Shown here: one piece after another, positions 57,689 through 64,000 of the stretch
How the letters are laid out: each line of letters begins with the position of its first letter
Position numbering within the stretch: the stretch's first letter is position 1
Notes under the pieces: model-generated
Database searches by the model: none
What the model was told of the DNA's origin: nothing
Seen by the model: only the letters and a program-made list of their open reading frames with translations
Position numbers and translations under genes: made by a program
Origin: Actinomycetota bacterium
GTDB taxonomy: Bacteria; Actinomycetota; Thermoleophilia; RBG-16-64-13
NCBI GenBank assembly: GCA_016278725.1
Contig: JADQBG010000002.1
Coordinates: 1-64,000, forward strand
DNA: 64,000 nucleotides
Direction: 5' to 3'

Positions 57689-58228
57689 ATGGCTGCATCC
57701 GTTGACCGCGGGCGTCTCGGGACCTTCCGAATCCTCGTCCTCGCGCTCATCCTTCTCACCCTCGTTGCGGGAGCCCTTGCGGCTTCGGGCTGCGGCGGGG
57801 GCGCCGAGGCTCAGGAGACCACCACCACTCTGGCCGCAGCGGCGGCTCCCGCGGACCCGGTGGCCGAGGTGATCCCCCACGAGGAACTAGTCGGCTCCTA
57901 TCTGGAACTCAATGAAGAAACGCCGCTCGAGGTGCAGGAAGCGGTCGAGCAGGGCCAGCCGATGGTGATCCTGTTCTATGTCAACGGCGGAGAAGACGAC
58001 ACGCGGGTCCGCGAATCGGTTGATGCGGTGGCGGGCGACTACCCGGAGATCCGTTTTCTCAGTTATGACTTCAAGGACCCCGATTCCTACGGCAACCTGG
58101 CCCGCAAGCTCCGGGTGGACTACCCGCCGCAACTCATGTTCATCAACGAGGAAGGGCTCATCAACAAGGTCATCTCCGGCTACGTCGACCAGGGCACCCT
58201 TTTCCAGAGCGTGGCCAACATCAGCTGA
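57689..58228 (+). CDS. thioredoxin-fold lipoprotein without CxxC
   Basis: A 179-residue exported lipoprotein. A long N-terminal hydrophobic stretch ends at a lipobox-like 'LAASGCGGG' (Cys about residue 35), then a Thr/Ala-rich tether. The C-terminal domain ('GQPMVILFYVNGGEDDTRVRESVDAVA', 'FLSYDFKDPDSYGNLARKLRVDYPPQLMFI') has the thioredoxin fold with the cis-Pro loop, but the active-site CxxC is replaced by Gly-Glu-Asp-Asp. So it is probably a binding or assembly protein, not a redox enzyme. The ATG at 57689 has GGAGG upstream. Confidence 0.75.
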   Translation: MAASVDRGRLGTFRILVLALILLTLVAGALAASGCGGGAEAQETTTTLAAAAAPADPVAEVIPHEELVGSYLELNEETPLEVQEAVEQGQPMVILFYVNGGEDDTRVRESVDAVAGDYPEIRFLSYDFKDPDSYGNLARKLRVDYPPQLMFINEEGLINKVISGYVDQGTLFQSVANIS

Positions 58229-58257
58229 CTCCACCGAAAAGATTGACTATCTCCCTG

Positions 58258-58288
58258 GGGGCCGGCGGTGACGCCGGCCCCGTTTCGT
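58258..58288 (+). terminator. terminator after the lipoprotein gene
   Basis: A 10-bp perfect stem (58258-58267 with 58272-58281), a 4-base loop and a short T-containing tail 'gtttcgtt'. It ends the lipoprotein transcript. Confidence 0.72.
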
Positions 58289-58308
58289 TGCGCCCGCGCC
58301 GATTGCCG

Positions 58309-58314
58309 TAAAAT
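58309..58314 (+). promoter_or_regulatory. -10 box of the iscU-mnmA gene
   Basis: TAAAAT lies 11 bases before the ATG at 58326, so the mRNA would have almost no leader. A poor -35 (ttgcgc at 58288) is only 15 bases upstream. Confidence 0.4.
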
Positions 58315-58325
58315 CAGTGGTTCTG

Positions 58326-59786
58326 ATGTCCACTTATCGATCCCCTTACTACAGTGACCTTCTGCTCGAGAACTTCGCCCACCCCGTCGGCGCGGGCGGG
58401 TTGACCGCCCCTGACGTGAGCGGAGAGGCGGGCAGCCGCCGCTGCGGCGACCTCGTGCGCATCGACCTCGAGGTGAGAAACGGTTTGGTTACCGGCGCCG
58501 GCTTCCGGGCGTACGGCTGTCCGGCGGCCATCGCCGGGGCGAGCGAGATCGTGCGCAGAATTCAGGGCCGCACCGTGCTGGAAGCGGCCCGGGTGGGCTG
58601 GGCCGCCCTGCTCGCCGACCTCGAACTCGGCCCCGAGAGACGCAGTTGCGTGGAAGCCGGAGTCGATGCCCTGCACCAGGCACTACAGTCCCTGGCGTCT
58701 CAGGACGTGCCCCTGACCCCCGAGGGAGGCGCCCGGGACCCACGGGGAGTGGTGGTGGGCATGAGCGGAGGCGTGGACAGCGCCGTGGCCGCTCTGCGCC
58801 TCCGGGAGAGCGGCCTTCACCCGATCGGCGTCACCTTTCGCCTTTGGAGCGACCCCGCCTGCGGTCTGGACAACGCCTGCTGTTCGCCCGAGGCGGTCAG
58901 AGACGCCCGCGACCTGGCTCATTCCCTGGGCTTGGCGCACTTCGTCGTCGATCTCAGTCAGAAGTTCTACGACGAGGTCGTGGAGTACTTCGTGGCCGAA
59001 TACGCCCAAGCCCGGACGCCCAATCCCTGCGCGCGCTGCAACGCCGCGGTCCGCATCGAGGAGTTGCTCGAATTGGCAGACCGGCTGGGCGCCGAGTGGG
59101 GAGCGACCGGCCACTACGCCCGCATCGTGCAGCCGGAGGGAACCCTCGCCCGGGGCGAGGACCCGGACAAGGATCAATCCTACGTGCTTGCCCTGGTGGA
59201 TCCCGGGCTTCTACGAAGGATGCTCTTTCCCTTGGGGGATATGACCAAGCCGGCCGTGCGGGAACTGGCCAGAGAAAGAGGCCTCGCGGTCCACGATCGT
59301 CCGGAGAGCCAGGAGATCTGCTTCGTTCCCGACGACGACTATCGCCGCTTTCTTCGCGAAAGGCTGCCCGAGACTCCCGGTCCGATCGTCGACCGCGAGG
59401 GGCACCGGCTGGGCAGCCATGGGGGCCTCTACGGCTTCACCATCGGACAGCGGCGGGGTCTGGGCATCTCCGCTTCGCAGCCTCAGTACGTGCTCGAGTT
59501 GCGGCCGGAGCAGCAGACGGTGGTGGTGGGGCCGGGCGAAGCCGCCGACGTTCACCGGGTGGTGGTGGGGGACCTGGTTCTTCATCAGAAGAGCCTGCCC
59601 GCGCAGGCCGAGGTGCAGTTGCGGTCCTCCGGGGGCCCGACCAGAGCCGAGGTCGAGGCCGACCCGGCAGGCCGGCTGATTCTGCAGCTGGCCCGGCCCG
59701 TCCGGGGGGTGGCCCCCGGTCAGGTGGCCGTACTCTATTCGCGGCAGCGGGTTGCCGCGGCGGGCACCATCATCAGCACGGGATAG
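58326..59786 (+). CDS. mnmA: fusion of an IscU/NifU scaffold domain to tRNA 2-thiouridylase MnmA
   Basis: A 486-residue two-domain protein. Residues 1-125 are an IscU/NifU-N domain: 'SPYYSDLLLENFAHP', with Cys40-Gly-Asp42, Cys65 in 'YGCPAAIAGAS' and Cys108 in 'RRSCVEAGVDAL', all three cluster cysteines and the Asp. Residues 137-486 are MnmA: SGGVDS (147-152), Cys235 in 'TPNPCARCN', Cys332 in 'ESQEICFVPD' and 'FTIGQRRGLGI'. MnmA thiolates U34 of Glu, Gln and Lys tRNAs. The fusion would bring a sulfur or Fe-S carrier into the enzyme. In Clostridia iscS, iscU and mnmA are separate neighbours; here no iscS is adjacent. A GTG at 58317 is an alternative start. Confidence 0.92.
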   Translation: MSTYRSPYYSDLLLENFAHPVGAGGLTAPDVSGEAGSRRCGDLVRIDLEVRNGLVTGAGFRAYGCPAAIAGASEIVRRIQGRTVLEAARVGWAALLADLELGPERRSCVEAGVDALHQALQSLASQDVPLTPEGGARDPRGVVVGMSGGVDSAVAALRLRESGLHPIGVTFRLWSDPACGLDNACCSPEAVRDARDLAHSLGLAHFVVDLSQKFYDEVVEYFVAEYAQARTPNPCARCNAAVRIEELLELADRLGAEWGATGHYARIVQPEGTLARGEDPDKDQSYVLALVDPGLLRRMLFPLGDMTKPAVRELARERGLAVHDRPESQEICFVPDDDYRRFLRERLPETPGPIVDREGHRLGSHGGLYGFTIGQRRGLGISASQPQYVLELRPEQQTVVVGPGEAADVHRVVVGDLVLHQKSLPAQAEVQLRSSGGPTRAEVEADPAGRLILQLARPVRGVAPGQVAVLYSRQRVAAAGTIISTG

Positions 59787-59788
59787 AA

Positions 59789-59807
59789 GGGGGCCGTCGC
59801 GGCCCCC
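59789..59807 (+). terminator. hairpin after mnmA
   Basis: A 7-bp stem (59789-59795 with 59801-59807) with a 5-base loop begins 2 bases after the mnmA stop. No T-run follows. Confidence 0.5.
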
Positions 59808-59953
59808 GAAAGCCCGCTTCCTGCGTGGGATTCGGCGGGTAGGCCCTATGGTATATTGAGGAGCGTGGGCGCACGGGCGCCCTTTCACGTTGTTTCGCGC
59901 ACGGACAATACGACGGAGGCGGGCGGCGTGAATGACCTAGGAGAGGAGTCGGT

Positions 59954-60322
59954 GTGACCGCGGGCGACTTCATGGATATTGCCATTGGGATCTTCTTCTT
60001 GCTGGTGGGAATCGGCTTGGGTTGGGCTTTTTACCGGCTGGCCACGGTTTTTGCTCAGCTGACCACGACCATCCACGACGTGAGTGACGAAACGGTGCCG
60101 ATCCTCACCCGCCTGCAGACCACCGTCGATGAGGTCAATTCCGAACTCGGCAAGATAGAGGAGATCACGGGCAACGTCGTGGGCCTAACCGGTACCATCG
60201 AGCACACCACGGCCGCCGTCGGCTCCGCGGTGAGCACTCCGATCAAGAAGGTCGGCGCCCTGTCGGCCGGAGTCAGCGAGAGCGTGAGCACGTTCCTCAA
60301 GGGTCGCCGGAAGGAGGTCTAG
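59954..60322 (+). CDS. DUF948 membrane-anchored protein (YtxG-like)
   Basis: A 122-residue protein with one N-terminal membrane helix ('MDIAIGIFFLLVGIGLGWAFYRLA') and a methyl-accepting-like helical tail of DUF948 type ('VFAQLTTTIHDVSDETVPILTRLQTTVDEVN'). The family includes B. subtilis YtxG, a general-stress protein. The GTG at 59954 has 'ggagaggagtc' upstream. Upstream bases 59808-59953 hold a possible promoter (tatatt) and a small hairpin. It leads the cluster DUF948-YtxH-anti-sigma-sigma. Confidence 0.85.
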   Translation: MTAGDFMDIAIGIFFLLVGIGLGWAFYRLATVFAQLTTTIHDVSDETVPILTRLQTTVDEVNSELGKIEEITGNVVGLTGTIEHTTAAVGSAVSTPIKKVGALSAGVSESVSTFLKGRRKEV

Positions 60323-60324
60323 CC

Positions 60325-60570
60325 GTGAGCAAGATAGCTTGGGGCCTGGGCAGCGCCGCCGCGGCTGCCGTCGGCTCGGCAGTGGCCCTCGCCTACCGTA
60401 TGTCCAAGGAAACCGGACGGAGTCTGCCCGACTCCTTGTCGGAGGTACCGGCCGAAGCGCACCGCTATTGGGAGGAACTGCGCGCCCGCGGCTCCGAGGC
60501 CTTCGAGGCGGGTAAGCAGGCCGCCCGCGAGAAGCAGGCCGAAATCGAAGAACAGCTAGACGAGCGCTAG
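60325..60570 (+). CDS. YtxH-like small membrane protein
   Basis: An 81-residue protein with a hydrophobic N-terminus ('AWGLGSAAAAAVGSAVALAYRMS') and a charged helical tail ('EAFEAGKQAAREKQAEIEEQLDER'), matching the YtxH outline. GTG start 2 bases after the DUF948 gene. In Bacillus the ytxGH pair is under SigB; here the pair is next to a SigB-type factor. Confidence 0.7.
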   Translation: MSKIAWGLGSAAAAAVGSAVALAYRMSKETGRSLPDSLSEVPAEAHRYWEELRARGSEAFEAGKQAAREKQAEIEEQLDER

Positions 60571-60589
60571 GGAAGGTTTTCTCCGGCCG

Positions 60590-60997
60590 ATGACACAGAC
60601 CGCGGACAAGGTCACCCTCAAAATTCCCCGGGACGCCGCGTTTGTCCCGATTCTGCATATGCTGCTGGGCGGTATCGGTCTCCGGCGCAATCTCTCTTTC
60701 GACTCGTTGGACGACCTGCAGCTCGCGGTGGACAGCATCCTGAGCAGCGATCAGGACGGCTCGGGAGAAGAACTGTCGATGACGCTGTTACTCGAGCCCG
60801 ATCAGGTGGCGATAGTGCTCGAGGGTCTCAGGGATCCCGACCTCAGGCAGACCCTGTTGGCCGGCCACGTGCTCCCGGAGGCGGAGGCCCGCTGCATAGA
60901 TGTGTGCTTTCTGTTGCGCTCCCTGATCGATGGCTACGAGGTCGCCGAAGGTGGAGAAGGCTCCTTCTCCATAACCATGAGAAAGTCGGTGCGGTAG
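60590..60997 (+). CDS. RsbW-like anti-sigma factor, degenerate HATPase
   Basis: A 135-residue protein with the outline of an anti-sigma ATPase: 'VTLKIPRDAAFVPILHMLLGGIGLRRNLSFDSLDDLQLAVDSIL' and a final 'GSFSITMRKSV' strand. The family N-box (Glu-x3-Asn in LAV-E-x3-N) is here LAVDSIL, without Glu or Asn, and no D-x-G-x-G is seen, so ATP binding and kinase activity are doubtful. It is 4 bases upstream of the sigma gene and likely binds it. No rsbV is nearby. Confidence 0.78.
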   Translation: MTQTADKVTLKIPRDAAFVPILHMLLGGIGLRRNLSFDSLDDLQLAVDSILSSDQDGSGEELSMTLLLEPDQVAIVLEGLRDPDLRQTLLAGHVLPEAEARCIDVCFLLRSLIDGYEVAEGGEGSFSITMRKSVR

Positions 60998-61001
60998 ATC
61001 T

Positions 61002-61832
61002 ATGGCCGATCGCAGCATTCCGAGCACGGGGCGGCCGGTCCCGGCGCTGGAGAGACTAGACGAGATCCCCGAAAAGGAACTCCTGCGCCGCGTCCATGAG
61101 GATGGAGATCCGGCGGCCCGCGAGGAGCTCATCACCCGATACCTTCCGCTGGTTCGCAGTCTCGCCCGCCGCTTCGCTTCCCGGGGCCAGGCGGTCGAGG
61201 ACCTGATTCAGGTGGGCTCGATCGGTCTGATCAAGGCGATCGACCGTTTCGACATAACCCGCGGGGTGGAGCTCTCCACTTACGCCACCCCCACTGTCCT
61301 CGGCGAGATCAAGCGCTACTTCCGGGACAAGGGCTGGGCGGTCAAGGTCCCGCGGGCGCTGCAGGACCTCAACATCCGTTTGAATAAGGTCATCGAGCAG
61401 CTCACCGTCGAGCTCAACCGCTCCCCGACCATTCAAGAACTGGCACAGCATGCCGGGGTGACCGAGGAAGAGGTGCTGGAGGCTCTCGAGAGCGGCCGCG
61501 CCTACAGTTCCCTGTCCATCTACTCGAGCGGATCGTCAGACGAAGACGACTCCATGGAGCTGCTCGACTACCTGGGCAAGGAAGAGACTCAGTACGAACT
61601 GGTGGAGCAGCGGCGCTTCCTGGCTCCGGCCATGGAAAAGCTCGACGAGAGAGAGCGGCTGATCCTGCACCTGCGCTTCTTCGAGGGGATGACGCAGACC
61701 CAGATCGCCGCCCGCGTGGGCATCTCTCAGATGCACGTTTCCCGCCTGATCCGTAAGTCGATCGAGCTCCTGCGTCAGTTCATGCTGAACGAACGGGAGC
61801 TTCGCGAGATCGAGGATAGCGAAGAGGAGTAG
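61002..61832 (+). CDS. SigB/SigF-type RNA polymerase sigma factor
   Basis: A 276-residue group 3 sigma factor with regions 2 ('RYLPLVRSLARRFASRGQAVEDLIQVGSIGLIKAIDRFD'), 3 ('LNRSPTIQELAQHAGVTEEEVLEAL') and 4 ('LILHLRFFEGMTQTQIAARVGISQMHVSRLIRKSIELLR'). The 'YATPTVLGEIKRYFRDKGWAVKVPR' piece is typical of the SigB/SigF branch that serves stress or sporulation in actinobacteria. It follows the anti-sigma gene by 4 bases. Upstream YtxGH-like genes may be in its regulon. Confidence 0.92.
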   Translation: MADRSIPSTGRPVPALERLDEIPEKELLRRVHEDGDPAAREELITRYLPLVRSLARRFASRGQAVEDLIQVGSIGLIKAIDRFDITRGVELSTYATPTVLGEIKRYFRDKGWAVKVPRALQDLNIRLNKVIEQLTVELNRSPTIQELAQHAGVTEEEVLEALESGRAYSSLSIYSSGSSDEDDSMELLDYLGKEETQYELVEQRRFLAPAMEKLDERERLILHLRFFEGMTQTQIAARVGISQMHVSRLIRKSIELLRQFMLNERELREIEDSEEE

Positions 61833-61913
61833 GCGCGCTGCGGCGAAGGCGGTACCTTGAACGGGTTTCCCCGGCCCGTTGTCCCCGGCACATCCGAGAG
61901 GTTGGTTTATCGC

Positions 61914-64000
61914 GTGAAGACGTCCGAACTTAGACGCCTGTTTCTCGAATTCTTTGTCGAGCGCCAGCACCTGCTTGTCTCCAGCTCGTCGCTGGTGCCC
62001 TACAAAGACCCCTCGGTGATGCTCACCACAGCGGGTATGCAGCAGTTCAAGCCCTACTTCCTGGGGATGGAGGAGCCGCCTCGCCGCCGGCTGACCAGCG
62101 TGCAGAAGTGCTTCCGCACCACGGACATCGACCGGGTCGGTCTCACCGCGCGGCACTGCACCTTCTTCGAAATGCTGGGCAACTTCTCGGTGGGCGATTA
62201 CTTCAAGGACGGCGCCGTTCGTTTCGCCTATGAGTTCTCGACGGAAGTGCTCGGCTTCGATCCGGAGCGCATCTGGATCTCGGTGTTCGAGGGCGACGAG
62301 CAGGTGGAGAAGGACGAAGAGGCGATCGCGGCTTGGCAGGCCGTCGGCATCCCCCGCGAGCGTATGGTGGAATTGCCCCGGAGCGAGAATTTCTGGGGAC
62401 CCCCGGGCCCCACCGGCCCCTGCGGGCCCTGCTCCGAGCTCTACTACGACCGCGGACCCGATTACGGTTGCGCCGATCCCAATTGCCTCCCCGGGTGTGA
62501 GTGCGACCGCTACGTGGAGTACTGGAACCTGGTGTTCATGCAGTACAACATGGACGATGAGGGCCGCCTGACCCCCCTGCCCAGCAAGAACATCGACACG
62601 GGCATGGGCCTGGAGCGCATCGCGGCGCTCACCCAGGACGTGGCTTCGGTGTTCGAAACCGACGTCTTCTACCCGCTGCTGCAGTTGGGCGAAGAGATGG
62701 CGGGGGTGCGCTTCGGCGAGGACGAGCGGGTGGACGTGGCCCTGCGCGTGCTGGCCGATCACTCCCGGGCGATGTCCTTTCTGGTGGCGGACGGCGTGCT
62801 CCCCAGCAATGAGGGCCGCGGTTACGTGCTGCGCCGGGTGATCCGCCGGGCCGCCCGTTTCGGCCGGGGAATCGGGATGGAGCCTCCTTACCTGGCCCGC
62901 TTCGCCGAGCGGACCATCGAGATGCTCGCGGACGCCTACCCCGAATTGGGGGAGCGTCGGGAAACCATTCTGCGTGTCGTGGGCGCCGAAGAGGAACGCT
63001 TCAACCGCACCTTGGACCAAGGACTGGTTATCCTGGGCGAGGAGGTGGAGCAGGCGCTCGCGAGGGGGGACGAGGTCTTTCCCGGGAGGGCCGCCTTCGT
63101 GCTGCACGATACCTACGGCTTTCCCATCGACGTCACCCGCGAGATCGTGGCCGAGCGGGGGCTTCAGTTGGATGACGCCGCTTTTGAGGCGCAGATGGCC
63201 GAGCAGCGCCGCCGGGCCCGCGCTTCTCAACAGGGGGGAGACGACGAGGTTCAGGAAGCGATGATCCGCTTCGCCCGCGAGGGAGGGCGGCCCACGGAGT
63301 TCATGGGCTATGAGCGCGAAGACATGTTCACCGTGCTCGAACGGCTCGAGCCCCTCGACGGCGAGCGAATTCTCCTTACGCTTCGCGAAAGTCCGTTCTA
63401 CTCGACCGGCGGCGGACAGGTCGCAGATGTGGGTTACCTGGAAGCGGACAGCGGGCGCGCCGAAGTGGAGGACGTGCAGCTACACGGCTCGGTTCAGGTG
63501 ATCGTGGCGCGCGTGACCGACGGAGAGATCCAGGCCGGCACCCGCGTGCGGGCAATCGTCTCCCCGGCCCACCGGCACTCGGTCGCCGCCAACCATACCG
63601 GCACCCACCTGCTGCATTACGCGCTGCGCACGGTTCTGGGCAAGGACGCCACCCAGGCGGGTTCGGCGGTACGCCCCGAGAAGTTCCGCTTCGACTTCAG
63701 TTTCGCAGAACCGTTGGGCCCCGAGCGCCTGGGCGAGGTGGAGGAGATCGTCAACCGCAAGATCGTCGAGAATCACCCGGTGCGGGCCTTCGTCACCAGT
63801 TTCGAGCACGCGCGCGACCTGGGAGCCGTCGCTCTCTTCGGGGAGAAGTACGGCGACTTCGTGCGCGTGGTGGAAGTCGATGATTTCAGCCGCGAGCTCT
63901 GCGGCGGCACTCACGTCCACCAGACCGGGGAGATCGGGGCCTTCAAGGTCCTCTCCGAAGGCAGCGTGGGAGCCAACGTCCGCCGCATCGAAGCGGTGAC
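61914..64000 (+). CDS. alaS: alanyl-tRNA synthetase (partial, runs off the window)
   Basis: The first 695 residues of AlaRS; the stop lies beyond the window. It has 'SSSLVPYKDPSVMLTTAGMQQFKPYF', 'VQKCFRTTDID', 'HCTFFEMLGNFSVGDYFK', the tRNA-Ala recognition part, and the editing domain with 'NHTGTHLLHYALR' (about 559) and 'ELCGGTHVHQTG' (Cys-x3-His, about 663). The likely start is GTG at 61914, with GAGAGG about 12 bases upstream. The C-terminal C-Ala domain is not in view. Confidence 0.95.
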   Translation, partial: MKTSELRRLFLEFFVERQHLLVSSSSLVPYKDPSVMLTTAGMQQFKPYFLGMEEPPRRRLTSVQKCFRTTDIDRVGLTARHCTFFEMLGNFSVGDYFKDGAVRFAYEFSTEVLGFDPERIWISVFEGDEQVEKDEEAIAAWQAVGIPRERMVELPRSENFWGPPGPTGPCGPCSELYYDRGPDYGCADPNCLPGCECDRYVEYWNLVFMQYNMDDEGRLTPLPSKNIDTGMGLERIAALTQDVASVFETDVFYPLLQLGEEMAGVRFGEDERVDVALRVLADHSRAMSFLVADGVLPSNEGRGYVLRRVIRRAARFGRGIGMEPPYLARFAERTIEMLADAYPELGERRETILRVVGAEEERFNRTLDQGLVILGEEVEQALARGDEVFPGRAAFVLHDTYGFPIDVTREIVAERGLQLDDAAFEAQMAEQRRRARASQQGGDDEVQEAMIRFAREGGRPTEFMGYEREDMFTVLERLEPLDGERILLTLRESPFYSTGGGQVADVGYLEADSGRAEVEDVQLHGSVQVIVARVTDGEIQAGTRVRAIVSPAHRHSVAANHTGTHLLHYALRTVLGKDATQAGSAVRPEKFRFDFSFAEPLGPERLGEVEEIVNRKIVENHPVRAFVTSFEHARDLGAVALFGEKYGDFVRVVEVDDFSRELCGGTHVHQTGEIGAFKVLSEGSVGANVRRIEAV

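Noticed and set aside
55432-57759. Minus-strand open frame of 775 codons across aspS
   Set aside because: Antisense shadow of aspS; no domain, no ribosome site, low-complexity composition.
61536-63230. Minus-strand open frame of 564 codons across the sigma factor and alaS
   Set aside because: Antisense shadow of two conserved genes.
1-64000. Mobile elements, prophage, CRISPR arrays, toxin-antitoxin or defence genes
   Set aside because: No transposase, integrase, repeat-spacer array, nuclease cassette or composition break was found; the window is core chromosome.

Overview
The window reads as a contiguous piece of a GC-rich bacterial chromosome with tightly packed housekeeping operons. It has no insertion sequence, prophage, CRISPR array or rRNA operon. 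Gene content and order point to a deep-branching member of the Actinomycetota (Thermoleophilia, Rubrobacteria or a neighbouring class) rather than a classical actinomycete. Supporting signs are a Streptomyces-like Rel synthetase motif, a coaD/SepIVA-like/DUF177/rpmF string, a SigB/SigF-type sigma factor with its anti-sigma partner, and frequent GTG/TTG starts with 1-4 base overlaps. Two traits argue against classical actinomycetes: a PriA that keeps all helicase motifs, and a complete set of queuosine genes (queA, tgt, queH). The taxonomic call is inference.

Layout. 1-5.7 kb: a tRNA-Arg, a DUF3786 protein, lipB, two small zinc-ribbon proteins, a secreted polysaccharide deacetylase divergent from a membrane-anchored glycoside-hydrolase-like protein, and an ArgA-like acetyltransferase. 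5.8-12.9 kb: a tandem-ACT protein, a complete branched-chain-type ABC importer (livKHMGF), a phenylacetate-CoA-ligase-like enzyme and a FlK-like thioesterase, which together suggest uptake and CoA activation of an aromatic or amino-acid-derived acid. 13.1-22.9 kb: metK, priA, def, fmt, rpe, then an FMN riboswitch controlling ribD-ribE-ribBA-ribH. 23-31.2 kb: rpmB (opposite strand), a DUF1858 protein, Asp23, fakA, degV/fakB, recG, rsmD, coaD, a SepIVA-like coiled coil, DUF177 and rpmF. 31.3-34.9 kb: two small unknown genes, an EF-G paralogue behind a leader-peptide/terminator arrangement, and a TPR protein. 34.9-43.6 kb: an RpiR regulator, pdxS-pdxT, yebC-ruvC-ruvA-ruvB, queH, DUF2905, queA and tgt. 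43.6-48.7 kb: yajC-secD-secF, a phasin-like coiled coil and ubiB/aarF. 48.8-57.4 kb: recJ, rel, an MBL hydrolase, hisS and aspS. 57.4-64 kb: a lipoprotein behind a structured leader, an IscU-MnmA fusion, DUF948 and YtxH-like proteins, an anti-sigma/sigma pair, and alaS running off the end.

The most interesting items are: the fusion of an IscU/NifU scaffold domain to the tRNA 2-thiouridylase MnmA; a candidate 19-residue leader peptide whose stop codon touches an intrinsic terminator upstream of a GTPase-motif-divergent EF-G paralogue; an unassigned 170-nt structured leader with its own promoter and terminator upstream of a thioredoxin-fold lipoprotein that lacks the CxxC pair; an FMN riboswitch hairpin that both terminates and hides the ribosome binding site; a probable AUU start codon; and an AspRS with residues of the non-discriminating type.
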